A DNA stretch of 42,276 nucleotides, from positions 1 through 42,276 of IMG/VR virus record IMGVR_UViG_3300045993_000119; one strand, written 5' to 3'. Position numbers and translations under genes: made by a program. Origin of the DNA: a virus. This document shows, in pieces, positions 13,903 through 22,500 of this stretch; positions within the stretch are counted from its first letter, which is position 1, and every line of letters begins with the position of its first letter. The notes below the pieces were generated by a model. The model saw nothing but the letters and a program-made list of their open reading frames with translations, ran no database searches and was not told the DNA's origin.

Positions 13903-14607
13903 ATGACTTACCTTTCTATTGACGCGCAAACGTTTAAAGACAACTACAATTTAGACATCACACCATTTGTCAAGAAATACCCAAAAGGCAACCTAGACTA
14001 TATCCCTTGGAGTGCTGCACTATATTTAATGCGCGAACACCACCCAACATTTGAGTTTGAAGTACAGACAATGCCAGACGGACTGCCTTGCAACATGCTT
14101 TCAACTGGTACTGGATTTGTGTCTGTCGTAATCGTTGACACTGTTTCAGGTGTCAAGAGCGCACCATCTTACTTCCCTGTTATGAAAGGGTTCAACCACA
14201 ATGCAGAGATAGACCCTGACTCTCGCGCTGTGTCAGACTCTATCCAGCGCGCTAAAGTTAAAGCTCTTGCTGAACTTACAGGTATCGGTCTCAAACTCTG
14301 GTTGCGTCTAGAAGAAGAAGACATCACACCAGCAACACCTATTAATGGTACTCGTGAAACCCGCGCTTCTGCACCTAGACGTTCCACACCTCCTGCACCA
14401 GTTGTAGAAGATGATGAGGAGTATTCCGATGAGGAGTACGCCGAAGAAGAAGGTGATGACGGAGTGTTTGAGACTGAAGACGCGCAACCTATAGCGCGCC
14501 GCACTCGTCCAGCCGCAACAGCAGCGCGCAAACCTGCCGCACAGTCTCGTCCAGCCGCACAATCCCGCCGACCTGCACCAAGCAGAGGAGCTAACCCTTT
14601 TGGATAA
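13903..14607 (+). CDS. Single-strand annealing protein, Sak3/DUF1071-like
   Basis: 234 residues. Residues 1-145 show the DUF1071 layout: LDYIPWSAALYLMREHHPTF near the start, a G-T-G-F-V-S-V-V strand, YFPVMKGFNHNAE, then ISDSIQRAKVKALAELTGIGL-like RAKVKALAELTGIGLKLWLR. Members of this RAD52-like group anneal complementary strands. The tail (about 146-234) has an acidic block (EDDEEYSDEEYAEEEGDDG) and then an Ala/Arg/Pro/Gln-rich basic stretch ending in ANPFG, reminiscent of a protein-binding SSB-type tip. It is encoded next to a RecB-type nuclease, as in two-component phage recombination systems. No ribosome site; a hairpin leader precedes it. Confidence 0.75.
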   Translation: MTYLSIDAQTFKDNYNLDITPFVKKYPKGNLDYIPWSAALYLMREHHPTFEFEVQTMPDGLPCNMLSTGTGFVSVVIVDTVSGVKSAPSYFPVMKGFNHNAEIDPDSRAVSDSIQRAKVKALAELTGIGLKLWLRLEEEDITPATPINGTRETRASAPRRSTPPAPVVEDDEEYSDEEYAEEEGDDGVFETEDAQPIARRTRPAATAARKPAAQSRPAAQSRRPAPSRGANPFG

Positions 14608-14893
14608 ACAGCAGCAACAGAAAGAACCTTGTGGTTGGGTGTCTCTTTGGGACGGCGATGGCGGAACTCGCCCTGCATTGAAAGGTGTAGTTAAGTTCAC
14701 TGTTGAAGACATCCAAGAAATGCTTCGTCAAGCATACGAGCAAGGTGTTGATGACTACGACCAAATGTCTATGGACATCGCGTTGTGGGAAGAAGAAGAC
14801 GGAGGTGGTAACTACCCTACTTACAAAGGTAAGCTGTCTGTTCGTAAACCAAAAGAAGAGACACCCAAAAGAGGTAGGAATACACGTAGATGA
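14600..14893 (+). CDS. Unknown small protein between annealing protein and nuclease
   Basis: 97 residues, starting at TTG 14600 inside the end of the previous gene with a strong GAGGAG site about 9 bases upstream. The core GWVSLWDGDGGTRPALKGVV resembles a small beta barrel; the C-terminus is basic (KPKEETPKRGRNTRR). A single-strand DNA-binding or recombination accessory role is suggested only by position. Confidence 0.6.
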   Translation: MDKQQQQKEPCGWVSLWDGDGGTRPALKGVVKFTVEDIQEMLRQAYEQGVDDYDQMSMDIALWEEEDGGGNYPTYKGKLSVRKPKEETPKRGRNTRR

Positions 14894-15702
14894 TTTTTAA
14901 GCGGCTTACTGAATACTGGAACACGGATGAGTGTGGTGCTTACCCAACTGACGCGGCGACTGTCGCTAAGGTTGTTGCCTTCTTTAGTAAAGGATTAGCT
15001 AGTTCTATCGCTGATGTTTTATTTAGGCAGCAAGACGGACACTACCTCAGAGTGTCCGCTATGGGTAAGCCGCTTATTCTTTTGTGTCTCGCGAAGATTG
15101 GGTATAAAGAACCAGACAACATCTCGTTTAAGTTGCGCTGGATATTCATGCTTGGTCATGTGTTTGAAGCGTTCGTGATGTGTGTCATATTTCTATTGAA
15201 GTATGACATACACTCAGCGCAAGACGAGATTGACTTTGGTAGTGTAAAAGGTCACATCGACTTTATGGTTGATGAGACTGTAGTGGAAGTGAAGACAATG
15301 AGTGACAGATACTTTACAGATTTCTGCCGCAAACAGAATGACGACAGAGGATACCTCACTCAACTTCACATCTACTGTCACGCCAAAGGTACAAAGCGCG
15401 GCGTATTCTTGGTAATCAACAAAGCCACGAACGAGTTGCGCGAATTACCTCTTGTGTGGGATGACCGATACATCACCCGCGCTCGTCTTGTCGTTGACCA
15501 TTACAACTCTTGTGACAACATTGACTACATTATCGATAACCTTAACGCACCTGAGTGCGTGCCTGAGAAGAAAGGTATGACAATGACAGGCAACTTTCTT
15601 GTACCTCCATCTATGAGGTATTCTTATTTCCGCGATGCGTTCTATCATTGGAACGGACAAACAGCGACTTACATACCACATTGGTATAGGAGTTTTGAAT
15701 GA
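14890..15702 (+). CDS. RecB/Cas4-type PD-(D/E)XK nuclease
   Basis: 270 residues. Nuclease landmarks in order: LGHVFE (the conserved His/Glu helix), GHIDFMVDET (Asp), VVEVKTM (E-x-K) and YLTQLHIY (the Q-L-x-x-Y motif typical of RecB-like and Cas4-like exonucleases). It probably resects DNA ends to load the annealing protein and may replace T7 gp6 exonuclease. No Fe-S cysteine cluster is evident. The start overlaps the previous gene by 4 bases with AGGTAGGA upstream. Confidence 0.8.
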   Translation: MIFKRLTEYWNTDECGAYPTDAATVAKVVAFFSKGLASSIADVLFRQQDGHYLRVSAMGKPLILLCLAKIGYKEPDNISFKLRWIFMLGHVFEAFVMCVIFLLKYDIHSAQDEIDFGSVKGHIDFMVDETVVEVKTMSDRYFTDFCRKQNDDRGYLTQLHIYCHAKGTKRGVFLVINKATNELRELPLVWDDRYITRARLVVDHYNSCDNIDYIIDNLNAPECVPEKKGMTMTGNFLVPPSMRYSYFRDAFYHWNGQTATYIPHWYRSFE

Positions 15703-17234
15703 CAGACGATATAAAGAAACTTCTTAAGTGGCAAGACTCTGAGGAGTGTAGAAAAATCACAGAACAGAAAGCGTCAGTGTTGTACGACAAACCTTACGTA
15801 CCACTGTACATTCCGTCCGAACACTTCAAACAACAATACTTCGGAGACTTTCAACAGCAGGAGAAGTGTGTGATTATAAAAGACGAACACATCAGCATAC
15901 TGTCAGACGATAGAAGGGCAGAAGCTTATCACGCGCTAGACAGGTTCCTTATAGGTTATAAGCCAGACCCACGCGGTCACAACTTGTCTGTAGGTGAATG
16001 GTACTTTGACAAACACCCTGTTAGTGGTGACTACTTTCTAACTTGTAGTACAAACAACACTAGAGTAATCTATGGACGTAATCGCCGCCTAGACCACCTA
16101 CCACACTACCAAGCAGCGCTCGACCTCGCTGTAAAAGAGATACAGCGCAACTTTACCACACTTGACTATTCAGTTGGTGGTGTTGCAATGCAGTTCATCA
16201 AAAACGACAACGGTGACAAAGTTCTCATCAACAGCGTACAAGAACCACTTCCTGCGCTCGACTTGACAGAAGAGGAGTATAAAGGTACTATTGAAATAGT
16301 TGATAAACACTTCTCTCACAGCCAATACAGACGTGGCGGTTTTCATAAAGTACATCTTCGCACTCAACATGTTGAACATGTTGAGGTGTGGTGTTGGGAC
16401 AACAACGGTGTCATCGAGATTTTAAACCCTTACACAGTGGAAGACACAACAGTGGATTACAACATGGCAAAATACAGACTTCGTAAATCAGACGAGCTTC
16501 TTATCAAAGTTCTCGACAGTGGTAACTCTAACGTGGCACTCCTTCTTGGAAAACCAGGCACAGGCAAGACTTTCTTCACAGACTGTTACGCCAAACGTAC
16601 AGGTGCAGATTACATCTATACCCTTTGTCATGATGGCACTAACTCAGAAGATTTGTTTTACAGCATCAATGTTGGTAAAGCAGTTTTGCGTGAAGCTAAC
16701 AGTAGCGATGAGATTTACCAAGAAGGTGTCCTTCTCCGCGCTGTTCGCGCATCCAAAACCAAACAGGTAGTGGTGTGTATTGACGAAATTGACAAAGCAT
16801 CTAAGCGCACAGAAAACTTGTTTCTCGACTTTGCGGAAACATATCGTGTACCTTTCCTTGGCACACAAGAACAAGGTGTAAAAGAAAACATCGTGCTATT
16901 CTTTACCTCTAACGGATATCGCCCACACAGCGAAGCGTTCTTGAGAAGATGTTACCGACACCACTTCGACTTTCTACCACGCGCTGTAGAGGTGCAGTTA
17001 ATCGGCGGTTCGTATGCCACAGCAATTGTGGACGCTCTTACAGCGATTCGGGAAGGAGGTGCTTCTTCTCCAAGTATTAAAGAAGGTATGTTGTTTTCAC
17101 ACAACTTACAGTTTGCCGCTAACGTAAAAGATGTTGAGTGTCTGATGTATGCACACCTGTGCAAAGAACCAGAGGATATGGAGATTCTTCAGAAAGGTAA
17201 TTTCGCTAACAAGTTTATCACGAAGGTATTTTAA
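15699..17234 (+). CDS. MoxR-type AAA+ ATPase
   Basis: 511 residues. The N-terminal ~260 residues are unrecognised. The ATPase has Walker A GKPGTGKT (284-291), Walker B VVVCIDEID (357-365), sensor 1 asparagine in FFTSNG (about 405) and paired arginines in FLRRCYRHHF (about 417-418), all typical of MoxR/CobS-like ATPases. These act as chaperones that remodel or insert metal in targets recognised by a VWA partner, and a VWA-like protein is encoded directly downstream. The stop and start between nuclease and this gene overlap by 4 bases; AGGAG precedes the ATG. Confidence 0.85.
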   Translation: MTDDIKKLLKWQDSEECRKITEQKASVLYDKPYVPLYIPSEHFKQQYFGDFQQQEKCVIIKDEHISILSDDRRAEAYHALDRFLIGYKPDPRGHNLSVGEWYFDKHPVSGDYFLTCSTNNTRVIYGRNRRLDHLPHYQAALDLAVKEIQRNFTTLDYSVGGVAMQFIKNDNGDKVLINSVQEPLPALDLTEEEYKGTIEIVDKHFSHSQYRRGGFHKVHLRTQHVEHVEVWCWDNNGVIEILNPYTVEDTTVDYNMAKYRLRKSDELLIKVLDSGNSNVALLLGKPGTGKTFFTDCYAKRTGADYIYTLCHDGTNSEDLFYSINVGKAVLREANSSDEIYQEGVLLRAVRASKTKQVVVCIDEIDKASKRTENLFLDFAETYRVPFLGTQEQGVKENIVLFFTSNGYRPHSEAFLRRCYRHHFDFLPRAVEVQLIGGSYATAIVDALTAIREGGASSPSIKEGMLFSHNLQFAANVKDVECLMYAHLCKEPEDMEILQKGNFANKFITKVF

Positions 17235-17235
17235 C

Positions 17236-18366
17236 ATGAAATATTATTACTACGTTGAAGATTTATTTTCGTGCCGTTGGGATGAGTGTGACGAAGACAT
17301 TTACCTTCAATCTCGTTCTAGAGGTGTTGCAACTAAATCAATCGATGACGAGCCTCACACTCCACTCAAAGACGCAGCACTAGAAGAGTTGCGCGACAAA
17401 GCACCTGCTATCATTAGTGAACTCTTTGACGCTCTCGTTGACGAAGAAGACCTCAAAGCAACACCTCAACAGGTGGAGTATTACATTGACGAAGAACTCA
17501 TCAACCCTGATTATAATGAGTTTGATAGCGGTGAAGAAGAGGTGTCAAACGATGTCATCGCACCTCCTGCAGCAGATAGCAGCACCAACCTCAACAGATG
17601 GTTTCCGCGCGCCGCTATTTCACTACCTGACGGAAAAGTAGACTTTAACGACATTAAGCGTATACAACGTGCCATCTACACTCTTATGGAAAGTGGTATG
17701 GTTCACGACAGCGACCAGCTTGATGGTGACAAGTTTGTGGCGCGGCTTGAGACTCACCGCGATGTCAATATCAACACTCACCAGAAAAACCGCGCCAATC
17801 CTTCTATACTCTTTCTGCCTGACTTCAGTCCTTCGTGCTGCTCTTATGCTAGTTTATACAACACCATTCTTGGAGGTGTCTCTTCTATTCGCGACGATTT
17901 TAACGTTGTGAGCGCACCTCACTTCAATGGACTACCAAAGTGGTTCGTCGTTAATGGTGTGCGCGACAAGAAAGCGATGGAGATGTACGACAGAGACTTT
18001 ATCGACGATGACCTCGGCTGGGGCAAAGTAACTGAGCGCGAAGATGCACAGAAGTTCTACGCCGCCGTACTTGGGAAGAGGTGTTCTTTATACGACATCA
18101 GCACCGTTATCGTCGCTGGTGACATGGATGGTACGTGGTGTTACAAACTGTTGCTAGACAATCCGCAGATTGAGCGCATGATTTGGGTAGACGGCTCATA
18201 CTGGGAAGGTGAAAAGCAGATGAACAACCGCACATCACAGTTGTTGTACAATCTCGACATTACTGGTGCAAAGCGCACACTTGCCAAAAGTAAATTAATT
18301 TACTGGAGTGGTGTAAAGAAGGTTGAAGATTTTGTCCGCGCTATCGAAAGGAGTAACTCATGGTAG
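17236..18366 (+). CDS. VWA-like (CobT/ViaA-type) partner of the MoxR ATPase
   Basis: 376 residues from ATG 17236 (GAAGGT upstream); a longer frame from inside the ATPase gene was not used. The N-terminal half is acidic (DEEDLKATPQ, ELINPDYNEFDSGEEE), as in CobT. The C-terminal half looks like a VWA domain: ILFLPDFSPSCCSY carries a D-x-S-x-S metal-site motif, VIVAGDMDGTW a further acidic strand, and RMIWVDGSYW a late strand. VWA domains present substrates to MoxR ATPases. It has five copies of the heptamer GAGGTGT/ACACCTC in 1.1 kb. The substrate is unknown. Confidence 0.7.
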   Translation: MKYYYYVEDLFSCRWDECDEDIYLQSRSRGVATKSIDDEPHTPLKDAALEELRDKAPAIISELFDALVDEEDLKATPQQVEYYIDEELINPDYNEFDSGEEEVSNDVIAPPAADSSTNLNRWFPRAAISLPDGKVDFNDIKRIQRAIYTLMESGMVHDSDQLDGDKFVARLETHRDVNINTHQKNRANPSILFLPDFSPSCCSYASLYNTILGGVSSIRDDFNVVSAPHFNGLPKWFVVNGVRDKKAMEMYDRDFIDDDLGWGKVTEREDAQKFYAAVLGKRCSLYDISTVIVAGDMDGTWCYKLLLDNPQIERMIWVDGSYWEGEKQMNNRTSQLLYNLDITGAKRTLAKSKLIYWSGVKKVEDFVRAIERSNSW

Positions 18367-18533
18367 GTGTAAGAATCCTTCACGTTTACGCGCACTTGAT
18401 GTTCCGCGCTGTCTTGTACGGTTTTGACGATGAGTGTATTAAACTAGGCTTGCTAAGGTACTACGACAATTATATGGTGTGGAGCATAATCTGCGTACAC
18501 CTCAACTTCTATGAACTAGATTTAATAGTGTAA
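18360..18533 (+). CDS. Small protein (57 aa) at the end of the rightward arm
   Basis: ATG 18360 overlaps the end of the VWA gene by 7 bases and has an excellent AAGGAG site 7 bases upstream. It encodes 57 residues beginning MVGVRILHVYAHLMFRAVLY, hydrophobic with Tyr/His, ending NFYELDLIV. There may be one amphipathic or membrane-associated helix. No family was recognised. It is followed after three bases by a terminator, so it is the last gene of the MoxR-VWA unit. Confidence 0.65.
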   Translation: MVGVRILHVYAHLMFRAVLYGFDDECIKLGLLRYYDNYMVWSIICVHLNFYELDLIV

Positions 18534-18536
18534 AAG

Positions 18537-18567
18537 AAAGCCGCAGTCATTACGATTGCGGCTTTTG
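18537..18567. terminator. Bidirectional terminator between the converging arms
   Basis: AAAGCCGCA (18537-18545) and TGCGGCTTT (18557-18565) form a perfect 9-bp stem with an 11-base loop. It is followed by TTTTG on the plus strand and TTTCTTTT on the minus strand, so it can stop transcription from both arms. Confidence 0.8.
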
Positions 18568-18817
18568 TATGTCATTAAATTGTATGAAATTTACACGAAT
18601 AATAGCAGAGTATTATCTATGTGAAGTTTACCTGAATAGCTCTGTTTGATTCTGTACGGCTTGAGAGTGCATGAGGCTATGTTTGTATGGTTAGTGGGTT
18701 TACGTGCCTACAGATCGATTACAGACAGCGCTGATCACGTTTATACACTGCTGATCAATCAGAGTTAAAAATAAAACCGATCGACTTTTTCAGGTGATTT
18801 TCGTATTCGTTTATCTT
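18568..18817. other. Convergent non-coding region with repeats and clustered GATC sites
   Basis: No gene seen. It holds a near-repeat of 16 bases (18586-18601 and 18623-18638, 13 identical, form GAARTTTAC..GAATA), two copies of GCTGATCA 20 bases apart (18730 and 18750), and four GATC sites at 18713, 18733, 18753 and 18779 although GATC is otherwise very rare in the genome. Function unknown; an origin, recombination site or regulator-binding array are possible. Confidence 0.6.
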
Positions 18818-19321
18818 TCATGTTTTGCGAGTAAGTTGCATCACTTCACTTTTTAAGGACTGTACTTGATTAGACAGTTCTAAAATAACACCATAACTTT
18901 CGTGACTTTGTAAAGCTAAGCTTTCTATAACTCTAGACAGTTCACGCTTAGCCTCTGTACCAGCCGACACCACTTCACGAAGGAGTGCCAACTCTTGCAC
19001 AAGCGTAGACATTAACTGAAATGACTCAGACGTAGATGACGACTGACCTGCCATCATCGTGCTATTCATCTGAGTCATTGCTTTTAGCATAGACTCTTGA
19101 GAAGCAGTTAGGGATTGGTATACACCATCGTCTCGCCGCCTTTCTGACTCTACAGTTTTTATTTTTTCTGCTGCAAACGCCTGTATTAATTTTGGTAGAC
19201 CCAATGCACCAACACCTCCAACAACAAGAGAGACAAGAACCTCAAAAGAAACTCCTGTCTGTCTAGGATAGCTCGGTTGAGCCACTGTTGGAGGTGTACC
19301 TATCTGCGCGATGTATTTCAT
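18818..19321 (-). CDS. Membrane plus coiled-coil protein, holin or spanin candidate
   Basis: 167 residues. One hydrophobic segment at about 25-50 (VLVSLVVGGVGALGLPKLIQAF) is followed by a long charged and Gln/Ser-rich coiled coil (about 55-167) with Met-rich stretches. One membrane anchor with a long helical tail, at the very end of the late arm next to the small basic protein, fits a lysis protein, but no holin family was recognised. It could instead be a membrane-anchored virion or assembly protein. It is the last gene before the convergent region. Confidence 0.6.
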   Translation of the reverse strand: MKYIAQIGTPPTVAQPSYPRQTGVSFEVLVSLVVGGVGALGLPKLIQAFAAEKIKTVESERRRDDGVYQSLTASQESMLKAMTQMNSTMMAGQSSSTSESFQLMSTLVQELALLREVVSAGTEAKRELSRVIESLALQSHESYGVILELSNQVQSLKSEVMQLTRKT

Positions 19322-19557
19322 TTAGTCTTCCTTGCTCTGTTTACGGTGGCTGGTTCAAAGCCGCTAATAACACCATTCTTATGCGAGGCATCCATACCAT
19401 CGCCGTTACCATAAGTTCCCTTCTTCCGATTATAGGCATTGAGTTCGGCTCGGTACTTCTTACGTGCGGCGCTCTTCTGGTATGCTTTGTCATAGGTATA
19501 ATCTCTCCCAGTTGCTTTGGTGCTACCTTTACGGGGTGCCTTTTTTCTTTTCGACAT
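19318..19557 (-). CDS. Small basic HNH-like phage protein
   Basis: 79 residues from ATG 19557 (MSKRKKAPRKG); a longer upstream frame lies inside the preceding gene and was not chosen. Very basic, with RDYTYDKAYQ near the start and GDGMDASHKNG plus a terminal N-R-A-R-K. The arrangement recalls small phage proteins of the form RDY..Y......RA.RN.AR....GDG.DV.H.DG..., often labelled HNH-like. A complete HNH site is not evident, so nuclease activity is unproved. Start overlaps the large gene upstream by 29 bases and the end overlaps the membrane-protein start by 4. Confidence 0.6.
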   Translation of the reverse strand: MSKRKKAPRKGSTKATGRDYTYDKAYQKSAARKKYRAELNAYNRKKGTYGNGDGMDASHKNGVISGFEPATVNRARKTK

Positions 19558-22500
19558 AGTTATATATAGAGCTTTGTCTAAAACGTAGTAGTCGGTCGGC
19601 ACTCCTCTGGATAGCAGCTTCGGAAGGGTGTACCCCCTTCTGTTGCAGTTCTGTCATGTAGCGTTCTTTCTGTTTAATTTCCTTATCTGTAAGAACACCT
19701 CTCTCATTGAGCCACATATACACCATGTCTTCATCGTACTGAAGTTGTTCGCGCGCAATGATGAGTCGCTCAATGTCTTTGAGTTTCTTATCATACTCTC
19801 CCTGTCTGAGAGTACCATCGCGCTGGTCGCGCAGCATCTCTTGAGTTTTGGTGTCAGCTTGTTTACCAACAATGTCCAGTGAGCGCGACACATCGTTGTA
19901 GGTGATTTTGTTTTGACGTGCCATGTCCACGATTTTGAGTTTGCCGCCAATAAGTGCGATAGCAGCACCGACCCACTCGTTAGCAACTTCGCGGTTGCGG
20001 ATAAGTCTACCAGTGTTATCAGGGATTGCGCCTCCAATTCCTGAAGTACCTTTCTGGATAATGTTGCCGCTATTGTCGCGGATAGTAGGCAGACCACTGA
20101 TGGCGGGTATGTCCATTCTATCGAGCGCACCAACAGCAGGTATAGCGTTGTTGATGATGGAATATAGTTCAGGAGGTGCTTCAAAGCCGAGGATTGGTAT
20201 ACCACGCCCGTCTGTGCGGCGCAACGGTTTACCAGTGCGAAGGCTTGTACCACTTGCGAGTTCGTAAGCAATCTTGTATGGAGGGTATGAGGAATTGAAT
20301 AACTTGACCAATGGGTCAAATCTTCCCTCACCTTGTAACTCTGCACGTTTATCTGACGCAGTCTTACCTATACCTGTTGCATCCTTCAAGAATGTAAACG
20401 TTTGTGTAGTAGGGTTGTAGGACTCATCCATCCAGAACACCAACTTATTGTCATCGTCTTTGACACGACCAATGTAGTAAGGCAAACCTTTCACAACTTC
20501 TGGAGGTATACCAGCTTCAGTTACAGACTCTTCTTTTGTCAGAGGTTCAGAAATAAACTGACGCAACTTCTCGTAAGCAGCATACCTCCAAGGACGGCGC
20601 GCAACATCACGCAGCACACGCGGCATCATAGACGCTTGCCATGCAAAGAACATGATACCATATTTGTTTAGTCCATAAGTGGTGCTACCAACATCACGCA
20701 TATCAGGGAAATATGCGCGAACATGTGCATTGATGTCAGCAACATTGTCGAATTGCTTGACAGATTGCGAGAACATATACGCACCAGCTTTATCAGCAAC
20801 GGCGGAAGCACCATCAATACGTTTACCGACACTCATCCAATTCGCCCATTTAGCAGATGAGTCAATTAGATTTGCGGTGTAAAAAACTGGCGATGATATA
20901 CTATCAAGTAGATTGTCGGCGTTCTTCATGAAATAGTCTACACCTCCAAGCACCCTCTCCATAGAGTTGAGCGCCTTACCTCCAGTGAGTTCACCTGTGC
21001 CGAAGGTGTACATCATCAACCTGTGCAAGAAGCCGCTGCCGTTAGATAGCAAATCTTTTGCAAAATCTACTGTACCGCTTCCTGATGGTCTACCACGCTC
21101 ACCAAATGCAGCAGAAGTAGCCGTACCGTTGTTCTCGTAAAACAGTTGGAAGTATTCTCTGTGGGTGTACTTTTTACTACCTATCTCCCAACGCTTAACG
21201 GTGTTGTCGAGTGTTTCTAAACCTCCGCGCGTTACACGAAGATGGTCTATAAAAGCAATAGGTAGATTTACTGGGTTGGTGCTTGCAGCGTGAGACACCA
21301 CAAAGTTACCGAGAGCTTGGTTAGTAAGGTATACTCCCATATTACTGGTTAACACACCTTTTGACATGGTGCTGAAGAACTTATTTACATGACCGATGAA
21401 TCCACCTAGTTGTCCAAGAAGTGCAGGAGATTTGGTAATGTCAATTAGTGCAATAACTTGGTCAGCGACTACAGGGTGCATGTAAAATTTGTTGAACTGT
21501 GCTTGTACGTCAGCAGGTAGACCAAGTCGCTGCGTCCACTCCAGCATCTTGTCTTCCATTTTGACGTAATTGGCGAACTGACGCTTTTCGACAGATAATA
21601 ACTTATCTGCCTCGTATGCACCTGTGTCTATACTCCAACCAAGTTTAGTACCTTCTTCGTCAAAGATGCGCCCTAACATCATCGAGATGTTTGCTTGGTC
21701 ACCGATAGTACGTCTGTAGTTCCCAAGGTTCTCCACAATGTCCATGTTTATCATGTCAGCCGCGCTGCTAAACGGTAGACGGTATTGTGTCATGAGGTAG
21801 TCGTACACCTCTCTGGAAGACATCGGCAGCTTCTGGAAGAAACCGAGATTGAGAAGGGTGTCGATTTGGGCAGATGCAAGATTCTTTTCAATAAACAACT
21901 TCATCTGAAGTGGGTTGTTTATTAAATTCGTCACCTCATCTTTTGTGATTTTGAAGATGTCGGTGGCAACGTCAATGTCTTGTGGTACGAGATAGTCGTA
22001 CTTGCGTAAGATGTCGAATTGGAACTTTGAGTCTTTGCCGACAGCCATTACACTGCCAGTAACTTCTTCAGGATTGACGATGCGACTTAAAAAGATATTA
22101 CCGTCAAGTGAGAAGATTCGTGTGATGTAACCCATAAACGGTTCAAGTGTGTCGATACCTACACCCATTGCGTTACCCATCACACGTACATCGTCAGCCA
22201 CTTTAGAAACTTTTACTCCCATGTTGACAAATTCGTCAATCTGTGTGATAGTGAATCCCGCATCGAGCATAGACTTTTGGTACTGCGCGTACCTGACACT
22301 CTGTACTTGCTTCACTACAGGATTATCCACATCAAAGAAGTTAAGGTAGTCTGGTATCTGTCCGCGCTCGATGGTGTCCGTCATTAGAACTTGACGTTCT
22401 TTACGAGAGATACTTAATCTATTAGCTGCTTTTCTGAAGTCATTCTGGAAGTCGATAACTGTCTTAACTTGCACCACATCACCAATGGCGTTGACAGCGT

